Assembly (NCBI GenBank): GCA_001795975.1
Contig: MGLG01000009.1
Coordinates: 1 to 11,868, forward strand
DNA: 11,868 nucleotides
Reading direction: 5' to 3'
DNA from: Candidatus Yanofskybacteria bacterium RIFOXYD1_FULL_42_10
GTDB taxonomy: Bacteria > Patescibacteriota > Minisyncoccia > 2-02-FULL-40-12 > GWA2-44-9
The translations under genes were made by a program, and so were the position numbers. The notes beneath the pieces were generated by a model. It ran no database searches. It worked only from the letters and a program-made list of their open reading frames with translations, and had not been told where the DNA came from. This document shows, piece after piece, positions 6,159-11,868 of this stretch. Positions within the stretch are counted from its first letter, which is position 1. Each line of letters opens with the position of its first letter.

Positions 6159-6325
6159 GTAGACCCGCTGTTTGATTTTTTTCGTAACTAAATTTTAGAA
6201 TTTTGAGCGAGACAAAGCAAAAATTTTAAAGCATATACAAACAAAGTATATGTTGAAAAATTTTTGCAAAGTCGTAGCCGAAATTATAAAATTGTAGTAG
6301 AAAGAAAATTAAATAGTGGGTCTAC
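6159..6325. repeat. 167-bp symmetric imperfect inverted repeat (long hairpin)
   Basis: Two 80-nt arms (6159-6238 and 6246-6325) match in 57 of 80 positions without any gap, around a 7-nt centre. The ends GTAGACCC/GGGTCTAC and the centre CATATAC/GTATATG pair perfectly. As plus-strand RNA about seven more positions are G-U pairs. It fills most of the gap between the divergent PMT and reductase genes and stops 5 nt before the reductase ATG. It could be a decayed palindromic mobile element (MITE-like) or a structured leader of the reductase message. Confidence 0.8.
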
Positions 6326-6330
6326 CAAAC

Positions 6331-7254
6331 ATGTTAGATTTAATTATAATCGGCGGCTCGGCGGCGGCGACCAGTGCCGGCATATATGCCACTCGGCGCG
6401 GTTTGAATTTTAAGATTATTGCCAAAGATTTTGGCGGTGCAGTTGCCACCTCCGGAGAAATAGGCAATTGGCCCGGTGTCAATCAGACCGATGGACTTAC
6501 TTTGGCCAATCAATTTAAAGAGCATTTAAAATTTTACAATGTGTCGCCGGAGGAGGGCGTGGAGGTGGAGGGTATTTCCAAACAAGCTGATGGCTCGTTC
6601 TGTATAAAAGTTATCGGCGGACAATCGGGATGCGTTTATACCGCTAAGAGCGTTATTATGGCCACGGGTGTGCGTCCGCGGGAGCTCAATGTTCCCGGTG
6701 AAAAGGAATTTAGGAATAAGGGGGTCAGTTATTGTACCGTCTGCGACGGGCCGTTATTTAAAAGCAAGACAGTGGCAATTATTGGAGGAGGCAATTCGGC
6801 GCTTGAATCAGGACTAATGATGGCTGATATCGCCAAAAACATTTATGTCATAAATAAAAATGCTGTTTTTGCGGGCGATAATATATTGCTGGAAAAACTG
6901 AAAGAAAAGAAAAATGTTAATATAATTTATGAAGCCATGACCCAAGAAATAATCGGCGATGGTTTTGTGAAAAGTTTTAAATATTTAGATAAGAGCGGAA
7001 ATATAGAGGAGATAAAAATTGACGGCATTTTTGTCCATATTGGCATGGTTCCCAATTCTCAAATTGCTCCCGCGGAAGTTGCCAAAAATAAATTTGGGGA
7101 GATAATTGTAAATAAGAATTGCGAGACGAATATTCCGGGTCTTTATGCGGCCGGAGATGTTACGGATGTACCCTTCAAACAAATTGTAATTGCCGCCGGA
7201 CAAGGATGCATTGCGGCTTTGAGCGCGGTACAATATCTTAATAAGTATAAATAA
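6331..7254 (+). CDS. Thioredoxin reductase-like flavoprotein, related to the AhpF C-terminal domain
   Basis: Flavin enzyme that passes electrons from NAD(P)H to a disulfide partner. 307 residues from ATG 6331; a GTG at 6316 would add five residues inside the inverted repeat and is less likely. Domains: FAD site GGSAAA (8-13), redox pair C135-T-V-C138 in YCTVCDG, nucleotide site GGGNSA (152-157), second FAD motif AAGDVTD (273-279). The HRR motif that favours NADPH in TrxB is absent (INKNAVF at 174-180), and the run FGEIIV...PFKQIVIAAG resembles AhpF, so NADH may be the donor (inference). It lacks the N-terminal thioredoxin folds of AhpF, so it needs a separate partner, perhaps the glutaredoxin at 1827. 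A repeat hairpin follows the stop codon. Confidence 0.88.
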   Translation: MLDLIIIGGSAAATSAGIYATRRGLNFKIIAKDFGGAVATSGEIGNWPGVNQTDGLTLANQFKEHLKFYNVSPEEGVEVEGISKQADGSFCIKVIGGQSGCVYTAKSVIMATGVRPRELNVPGEKEFRNKGVSYCTVCDGPLFKSKTVAIIGGGNSALESGLMMADIAKNIYVINKNAVFAGDNILLEKLKEKKNVNIIYEAMTQEIIGDGFVKSFKYLDKSGNIEEIKIDGIFVHIGMVPNSQIAPAEVAKNKFGEIIVNKNCETNIPGLYAAGDVTDVPFKQIVIAAGQGCIAALSAVQYLNKYK

Positions 7255-7325
7255 TTGCTATCTTGTTAATTGTTATCTTGTTTAAATTATAACAAGCTAA
7301 CAAGCTAACAAGCTAACAAGCTAAC
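7252..7325 (+). repeat. Hairpin with AACAAGCT octamer repeats, copy A
   Basis: Starts at the reductase stop codon (TAA then TTGCTATCTTG) and runs to the rpiB start. The right side has four tandem AACAAGCT units (7291-7322) plus AAC. The left side (7262-7282) is complementary to three of these units with one gap, giving a stem of about 21 bp with an AT loop. The same layout recurs at 10471-10540. It may act as a terminator, mRNA processing or stability element. Confidence 0.85.
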
Positions 7326-7772
7326 TTGATTTATCTTGGCGCTGACCATCGGGGATACAATTTAAAGGAAAAAATTAAAAGCTGGCTTTCGGAGTGGGGT
7401 TATGAACATGAAGATGTGGGCGCTTTTGAGTACAACCAAGATGATGATTATCCGGATTTTATTTCCAAAGCTGCCGAAAAAGTTTCAAAAGACGCGGGCA
7501 ATTCCAAAGGAATAATTTTGGGCGGTTCCGGACAGGGCGAGGCAATGGTTGCCAATAGATATCCGAATGTTAGGGCGGCGGTATATTATGGAGGAACTGA
7601 AGAAATAATTAAATTATCCCGCGAGCATAATGATGCAAACATGCTTTCTCTTGGCGCGTCGTTTACGGATGAAGAGACAGCTAAAAAAATGATTGAGCTT
7701 TGGCTGAATACATCATTTTCGGACGAGGAAAGACACAAGAGAAGAATTCATAAAATAGAAAAAAGAAAATAG
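7326..7772 (+). CDS. rpiB: Ribose-5-phosphate isomerase B, Glu-dependent (Mycobacterium-like) type
   Basis: Interconverts ribose 5-phosphate and ribulose 5-phosphate in the non-oxidative pentose phosphate pathway. 148 residues, normal length. MIYLGADHRGYNLKEKIK is the family N-terminus. The catalytic Cys of E. coli RpiB is replaced by Gly66 in LGGSGQGE (65-72); Glu72 occupies the place of the base Glu75 used by the M. tuberculosis enzyme, so the protein should still be active. REHNDANML (99-107) is the substrate-site motif. The start is TTG, abutting the octamer repeat, with no Shine-Dalgarno site; no ATG lies in a suitable place. It is 4 bp upstream of the dehydrogenase gene, probably one operon through rpe. 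Confidence 0.9.
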   Translation: MIYLGADHRGYNLKEKIKSWLSEWGYEHEDVGAFEYNQDDDYPDFISKAAEKVSKDAGNSKGIILGGSGQGEAMVANRYPNVRAAVYYGGTEEIIKLSREHNDANMLSLGASFTDEETAKKMIELWLNTSFSDEERHKRRIHKIEKRK

Positions 7773-7776
7773 AATT

Positions 7777-8745
7777 ATGAAAATTTTTGTTACAAGACCA
7801 ATACCGGAGGCCGGTATAAAAATGCTCCGCAATAAGGGTTATGAAGTGGTTATTAATGAGGCTGCCTCAGACAGGCCCGCGGCTAATGAAGAAATTTTGG
7901 GCGGCGTAAGCGGAGCCGATGCTTTACTGTCTACATTAACTGACAAAATTAGTCCCGAAATTATGGACACCGGTTTGCCGTCGTTAAAAATTATCGCAAA
8001 TTTTGCCGTTGGTTTTGACAATATTGATGCTGAAGCGGCGAAGCAGAAAAATATTTTGGTTTCCAATACTCCCGGTGTTCTGACCAATACCGTTGCTGAG
8101 CATACTTTTGCTTTGATGTTAGCGATAGCCCATAGAATCAGCGAGGGCGACAGATTCAGCCGGGCCGGATTATATAAAGCATGGGGGCCGCAATTGCTTC
8201 TTGGAACTGATGTTTCAGGAAAAACGCTTGGCATCGTGGGACTGGGAAGGATCGGTTCAAGAGTTGCCGAACATGCGGTGAGAGGTTTTGGAATGAAGGT
8301 TTTGTATACTGATGTGAAGCCAACGCCGGAGTTTGAAAAAGAATTTGGCGCAGTTTTTGTGGAGAAACTGGAAGATCTTTTACCTCAATGCGACTTTGTT
8401 TCTTTGCATGTGCCCTTGCTTGATTCCACTCATCATCTTATGAATGAAACGACATTGAAACTGATGAAGCCGACAGCGTATCTGATAAATACTTCCCGCG
8501 GACCGATTGTTGATGAAAAAGCATTGGCTGTGGCATTGGCTGGCGGAGTGATAAGGGGCGCCGCGATTGATGTGTTTGAATTTGAACCGGTTATTACACC
8601 TGAATTAAAACAGTTGGAAAATATTATCTTGACTCCGCATATTGCTTCCGCGACGGAAGAAACAAGAAACAAAATGGCCGAGCTTGCCGCGTTAAATATA
8701 ATAGAAGCATTGGAAGGACGAATTCCACCAAATTTAATAAAATGA
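7777..8745 (+). CDS. D-isomer-specific 2-hydroxyacid dehydrogenase (glyoxylate/hydroxypyruvate reductase type)
   Basis: 322-residue cytoplasmic oxidoreductase reducing 2-keto acids to D-2-hydroxy acids. Rossmann motif GLGRIG (155-160) with Asp179 at the end of the second strand, which suggests NAD(H) rather than NADP(H). Catalytic set: Arg241 (TSRGPIVDE), Glu270 (VFEFEP) and His288 (TPHIASAT). The spacing from Arg to Glu (29) is that of the PGDH/glyoxylate reductase group. The substrate may be glyoxylate, hydroxypyruvate or another keto acid. The stop overlaps the rpe start (ATGA), so translation is likely coupled and the enzyme belongs functionally with the sugar-phosphate genes. Confidence 0.9.
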   Translation: MKIFVTRPIPEAGIKMLRNKGYEVVINEAASDRPAANEEILGGVSGADALLSTLTDKISPEIMDTGLPSLKIIANFAVGFDNIDAEAAKQKNILVSNTPGVLTNTVAEHTFALMLAIAHRISEGDRFSRAGLYKAWGPQLLLGTDVSGKTLGIVGLGRIGSRVAEHAVRGFGMKVLYTDVKPTPEFEKEFGAVFVEKLEDLLPQCDFVSLHVPLLDSTHHLMNETTLKLMKPTAYLINTSRGPIVDEKALAVALAGGVIRGAAIDVFEFEPVITPELKQLENIILTPHIASATEETRNKMAELAALNIIEALEGRIPPNLIK

Positions 8746-9380
8746 TTGAAATAATTCCCGCAATTTTGACAAAGGACTCCAGTGAGTTTGCGGATATGGT
8801 AAAAGAAATTATGCCATTTTCCAAAAAAATTCACCTTGATATTGCCGATGGAGTTTTTGTTCCCAATAAGACGATAGGCGGGATTGAAGAATTGAAAGCG
8901 GTTGAGGGCGGGCTGGAGATTACTGTGCATTTGATGATTAAAAATCCGGAGGAGCAGATAAGCGATTGGCTGAAAACTTCGGCGGTTGGATATGTTTTTC
9001 ACATAGAAGCGACGGAAAAAGCAGGCGAATTGATAAAAATTATTAAAGAGAATAAAAAAAGAGTCGGTATCGCGTTAAATCCACAAACACCGATAGAAAC
9101 GGTTATGCCATATATAGACCAGATTGATTTTGTGCATTTTATGACGGTGGAACCGGGATTCTATGGAAGCAAATTTGTTGAACCGGTGCTTGATAAAATT
9201 TCTGAACTTCGCCGTTTGTATTCGGGAATGATAATATCTGTTGATGGCGGAGTGACGCCGGAGACCGCGCCGAAGTTGGTTAAGGCGGGAGTTAACATAT
9301 TGATTTCCGGAAGTTATATTTTCAAAAGTTCTGATATCGGAGAAGCAATGAAAAATTTAGAAAAAGCGGTTGGCATGTAA
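8742..9380 (+). CDS. rpe: Ribulose-phosphate 3-epimerase
   Basis: Interconverts ribulose 5-phosphate and xylulose 5-phosphate. 212 residues, slightly short for the family. TIM-barrel motifs: IPAIL (5-9), HLDIADGVFVPN with metal ligands His31 and Asp33 (31-42), VHLMI with His63, GIALNPQTP (109-117), PGFYGSKF (138-145, usually PGFGGQ) and SVDGG with catalytic Asp168. The start overlaps the upstream stop by 4 nt. The last four residues (AVGM) and the stop codon are encoded inside a repeat element also present at 11843, so the native C-terminus may have been replaced. Confidence 0.93.
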   Translation: MIEIIPAILTKDSSEFADMVKEIMPFSKKIHLDIADGVFVPNKTIGGIEELKAVEGGLEITVHLMIKNPEEQISDWLKTSAVGYVFHIEATEKAGELIKIIKENKKRVGIALNPQTPIETVMPYIDQIDFVHFMTVEPGFYGSKFVEPVLDKISELRRLYSGMIISVDGGVTPETAPKLVKAGVNILISGSYIFKSSDIGEAMKNLEKAVGM

Positions 9381-9475
9381 GCTCTTTCGGGACTTGCGGA
9401 GGCCGACGGACCGAGTGAGAGGCGATCCGCCAGCTGGCGGATACGCCGTGCTCGAAAAGTTTACATGCCAGCCGC
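9366..9475 (+). repeat. 110-nt hairpin repeat between rpe and the PfkB gene
   Basis: A 15-nt terminal inverted repeat (9366-9380 and 9461-9475) pairs fully as RNA with one G-U. Inside lies an 18-bp perfect palindrome ATCCGCCAGCTGGCGGAT (9425-9442) extended by GGCG/CGCC. Its left 26 bp from 9368 to 9393 recur exactly at 11843-11868. The left arm includes the rpe stop codon. This block is more G+C rich than its surroundings. It could be a REP-like or MITE-like element or a processing signal. Confidence 0.85.
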
Positions 9476-9489
9476 TTAATAACGAAAAT

Positions 9490-10473
9490 ATGTTTGACAT
9501 TATTTCAATTGGGTCGGCGACAAGAGATGTGTTTATAAAACCGGAAGGGTCCAAATCTTTGGATACAAAAGATTTTACCACCGGACAGGCCTTGTGTTTG
9601 GGGCTTGGTTCAAAAAATAAAATCAGCAAGCTGGTTTTTGCTTCCGGCGGGGGAGGCACCAATGCCGCGGCAACCTTTGCTAAGCAGGGTCTTAAAACCG
9701 CGTGCATCGGAACTATCGGCGAGGATTTGAATGGACAAGATATATTGAATGAGCTCAACAGCATCGGCATTGAAACTGGATATTTTCAGAAACATGGTGA
9801 CGACCATACCGCTTATTCTACTATCTTAGTTAGCGAAAGCGGGGAAAGAACGATTCTGTCATATAAAGGAGAAGGCCAGCATCTTGATGTAAATCAAATT
9901 CCATTTGATAAGCTGGAAACTAAATGGCTGTTTTTGGATAGCTTGGGTGGACATTATGATTTATTGGAAAAAGCAGTGTCGTGGGCGGTGGAAAATAATA
10001 TCAAACTGGCAACAAATCCCGGTGGAGGAGAATTGGCTCATGGTTTAGAAAAATTAAAACCGCTTCTGAAACATTTTTCAATTGTTTCCATGAATCAGGA
10101 GGAAGCGGCGGGGCTGACCGGCGTTGATTACAAAAACGAAGAAGAAGTTTTTAAATTTATGGATGGGATTGTTGACGGGATTTTTATTATGACCAAGGGG
10201 CCGATCGGATCGGTGGTATCGGACGGCAAAAATATTTACCGAGCCGGAGTTCCTGAATCTCCGATTGTTGAAAGGACAGGAGCGGGCGACGCCTTCAGCG
10301 CGGGATTTATCAGCGAATATGTCCGGTCCGGCGATATAATTAAAGCGGTGCAATTTGCCACCGCAAACGCTTCTTCCGTGGTGGCGCAATACGGTTCCAA
10401 GGCCGGAATTTTAAAAAAGGGCGATTGGGGACCGTGGCCAGTGGTCAAGGTTGAACAAACTCAACTCGGGTAA
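9490..10473 (+). CDS. PfkB-family carbohydrate kinase
   Basis: ATP-dependent kinase of a sugar or nucleoside, 327 residues from ATG 9490. A longer frame from TTG 9370 would translate the hairpin repeat and is rejected; family homology starts at MFDIISIG. Signature 1 is GGGGTNAA (53-60), signature 2 RTGAGDAFSAGFI (262-274) with catalytic Asp267 and anion hole GAGD. The usual Asp/Glu before TGAGD is Arg262 here. An N-terminal stretch (20-50) lengthens the lid region. Location after rpiB and rpe suggests a ribokinase, fructokinase or sugar-phosphate kinase role; the substrate cannot be read from sequence. No Shine-Dalgarno site. Confidence 0.88.
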   Translation: MFDIISIGSATRDVFIKPEGSKSLDTKDFTTGQALCLGLGSKNKISKLVFASGGGGTNAAATFAKQGLKTACIGTIGEDLNGQDILNELNSIGIETGYFQKHGDDHTAYSTILVSESGERTILSYKGEGQHLDVNQIPFDKLETKWLFLDSLGGHYDLLEKAVSWAVENNIKLATNPGGGELAHGLEKLKPLLKHFSIVSMNQEEAAGLTGVDYKNEEEVFKFMDGIVDGIFIMTKGPIGSVVSDGKNIYRAGVPESPIVERTGAGDAFSAGFISEYVRSGDIIKAVQFATANASSVVAQYGSKAGILKKGDWGPWPVVKVEQTQLG

Positions 10474-10540
10474 TTGCTATCTTGCTGATTGTTATCTTGT
10501 CTTAATTTTTAACAAGCTAACAAGATAACAAGATAACAAG
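10471..10540 (+). repeat. Hairpin with AACAAGCT/AACAAGAT octamer repeats, copy B
   Basis: Starts with the stop codon of the PfkB gene (TAA then TTGCTATCTTG, as in copy A). The right side holds AACAAGCT, AACAAGAT, AACAAGAT and AACAAG (10511-10540), complementary to the left TATCTTG units. Its last G is the first base of the next gene's GTG start. Unit type differs from copy A (CT against AT), so the arrays have diverged. Confidence 0.85.
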
Positions 10541-11826
10541 TGAAGTTGTCGGATTCTTTTCAAAAACTTGCCCGCATATTGAGAACTTCTCCGGAGGTGC
10601 TTTTGGATTTGGATAAAAAAATGAGCGATTTAACCGGAAAAAGCGGAATTATGGAAGCCATTGCCAAAGAAAACGATATTTTGGTTGACAGAACTTTGAC
10701 CGAATTGAATTTGTCCCGCGATTCAAGGGCGGAAGATGTTTATTCCGCTTTGACTCATCGCTTGATTCATCTTGATGAACATTTGAACACTTTGTTGGAC
10801 AAGCCCGATCTTATCAAGATGGCAATGTCTAATTCGTGTGGCAAATTATGCGAGATTATTTTTCAGATTTTTAAACCGCCAAAGGGCTTATTTATAAAAA
10901 AGGAAAAGGTTGTTGAATTGTTGGAAAAATTTAAACCGGACAATCTGTTAAAACATTTTGGTTATACCGATGTCAAAGAATTGGTTGAGAAAGAGGGATT
11001 TGCTTCGGTGATAAGCGCTTTAAGATTTACCCAAAGCACCGAATGGATGCATAATTTTTTTGACGCGGCATATTCGGAGCTTGTTCCTGATGATTTTGAG
11101 GAAAGGGAAGTTGAGATTAAAATATTGGAAGAGAAGTGGTTGAAAGTTGCCGACCAATTTCTTGAAAAAAAATACCACAATGTGAGTCATCTCAAGGAAT
11201 ACGGAGTGATTTTTATCATACCGCTGACGATAGACACGCCGGGCGAGACGACCAGGCTTTTAACTTTATTATTGCACTATTTGCATGAAGTTCCGTTTTA
11301 TTCCGATTTGTTCCGAAAGTTTTTAAATGATAAAGATTTTAATGAAAAATTCAGATCGCTTTTGAGGGGCGATGTGCTTGAGGTACAGATGATGGCTGAC
11401 AAAATCAAAGAAAATAAAAACATTTGGTTTATAATTCAGAGATATTTGGCAAAAGATAATGTCAGTGATCCTCGCTTATTTCTGCCTCATTTAAATCCAG
11501 AGGCCGAACATTGGGTCAAGGTGAGCAACGATCTGACGGCTTTATCAAAATTAAGTAGCGAGGATGACGGCCATATAAGTTTGGGCTATTGGTCGGGTCT
11601 TGATTTTGTGGGGGATTTTTTCCCTTCGGCAAGCTCAGGGCAAGTACAACTGGTGAGTTTCGATCTCATTGATCTGATAATGTCTTTGGTGAAAAAAGGG
11701 GAAATCAAATACCTTTACCATCAGCAAGAAGCGTTATGGAATAAGATTTTTACTGAATACATGGGGAAGGAAAAGATGGAAAAACTGCTGGAGGAAAATA
11801 TTATTCAGGGATCCTTTGAATTATAA
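10540..11826 (+). CDS. Conserved-looking cytoplasmic protein of unknown function
   Basis: 428 residues, no signal peptide and no clear membrane segment; one hydrophobic stretch (GVIFIIPLTID, 222-232) looks like a buried strand. It is mostly helical and rich in charged Lys/Glu/Asp, with repeated Leu patterns (for example 120-150 and 185-215). I recognise no catalytic motif. Start GTG lies directly at the end of the octamer repeat, with no Shine-Dalgarno site; a later start such as Met28 is possible. Residues 362-368 (PSASSGQ) are encoded by a short palindromic repeat and look like an insertion between GDF and LVSFDLID. It follows the sugar-phosphate genes in the same direction but the hairpin may separate it from them. 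Confidence 0.7.
   Translation: MKLSDSFQKLARILRTSPEVLLDLDKKMSDLTGKSGIMEAIAKENDILVDRTLTELNLSRDSRAEDVYSALTHRLIHLDEHLNTLLDKPDLIKMAMSNSCGKLCEIIFQIFKPPKGLFIKKEKVVELLEKFKPDNLLKHFGYTDVKELVEKEGFASVISALRFTQSTEWMHNFFDAAYSELVPDDFEEREVEIKILEEKWLKVADQFLEKKYHNVSHLKEYGVIFIIPLTIDTPGETTRLLTLLLHYLHEVPFYSDLFRKFLNDKDFNEKFRSLLRGDVLEVQMMADKIKENKNIWFIIQRYLAKDNVSDPRLFLPHLNPEAEHWVKVSNDLTALSKLSSEDDGHISLGYWSGLDFVGDFFPSASSGQVQLVSFDLIDLIMSLVKKGEIKYLYHQQEALWNKIFTEYMGKEKMEKLLEENIIQGSFEL
11622..11644. repeat. CCCTTCG...CAGGG short palindromic repeat, copy 2 (in the 428-residue gene)
   Basis: CCCTTCGGCAAGCTCAGGG followed by CAAG, in opposite orientation to copy 1 in the window. The two copies share CCCTTCG, CAA, GCTCAGGGCAAG. 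It codes for PSASSGQ, a peptide of the PSTSSGQ kind that this element gives in its other frame. Confidence 0.8.
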
Positions 11827-11842
11827 ATTTTTTGATGAGACT

Positions 11843-11868
11843 GGTTGGCATGTAAGCTCTTTCGGGAC
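11843..11868 (+). repeat. Start of a second copy of the rpe-downstream hairpin repeat, cut by window edge
   Basis: Exact 26-bp match to 9368-9393, beginning 17 bp after the stop codon of the 428-residue gene. Here the TAA of the repeat does not end a known gene, which shows that the element exists independently of rpe. Confidence 0.85.

Noticed and set aside
7291..7325. Possible CRISPR-like array (AACAAGCT repeats)
   Set aside because: Units are 8 bp and contiguous, with no spacers and no cas genes nearby; they are one arm of a hairpin.
7326..7772. rpiB as a pseudogene because the catalytic Cys is missing
   Set aside because: The frame is complete and Glu72 and the HND motif match the known Glu-dependent form.
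9370..9489. 40-residue N-terminal extension of the PfkB kinase from a TTG
   Set aside because: It translates the inverted repeat (DPPAGG is a typical product of such a palindrome) and lies outside the family; the ATG at 9490 begins the conserved first strand.

Overview
The window looks like a chromosomal piece of a small-genome, AT-rich bacterium, most likely Candidate Phyla Radiation (Patescibacteria), possibly Parcubacteria-like. This rests on inference from gene content and style: a PMT-type glycosyltransferase with the C-terminal PEQYRxRLW signature, a SOD with a Mycobacterium-like active-site His, an RpiB without the catalytic Cys, TTG/GTG starts, few Shine-Dalgarno sites on housekeeping genes, and many short DNA repeats between and inside genes. 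No rRNA or tRNA gene is visible to confirm the lineage. No CRISPR array, integrase or transposase was seen.

Layout. (1) 1-894, minus: the N-terminal 298 codons of tRNA-guanine transglycosylase (tgt), running off the left edge. (2) 974-4644: three secreted proteins on the minus strand (a LolA/RseB-like beta-rich protein, a beta-strand-rich protein with a Q/T/S tandem repeat, and a TIM-barrel-type glycosidase-like lipoprotein), with a plus-strand redox pair (YruB-type glutaredoxin and Fe/Mn superoxide dismutase) between them at 1827-2713. (3) 4738-6111, minus: a PMT (GT39)-family membrane mannosyltransferase. (4) 6159-6325: a symmetric imperfect inverted repeat of 167 bp. (5) 6331-11826, plus: an AhpF/TrxB-like disulfide reductase, ribose-5-phosphate isomerase B, a D-2-hydroxyacid dehydrogenase, ribulose-phosphate 3-epimerase, a PfkB sugar kinase and a 428-residue protein of unknown function.

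How the genes fit. RpiB and Rpe are the two isomerases of the non-oxidative pentose phosphate pathway; the PfkB kinase probably feeds or drains the same sugar-phosphate pool, and the dehydrogenase works on glyoxylate, hydroxypyruvate or a similar 2-keto acid. The reductase, glutaredoxin and SOD form an oxygen and thiol defence theme. The secreted genes differ from the rest: they have near-consensus promoters and AAGGAG-type ribosome sites. Two separate transcripts in this group share a 17-nt leader motif at nearly the same place and an identical -35-to-ATG distance (65 nt), which suggests common control.

The most unusual property is the density of short repeats. At least five sequence families occur. 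Several sit inside reading frames, where they appear to encode extra peptide segments in tgt (three), the PMT gene (one) and the 428-residue protein (one). Others supply stop codons or abut start codons between genes.
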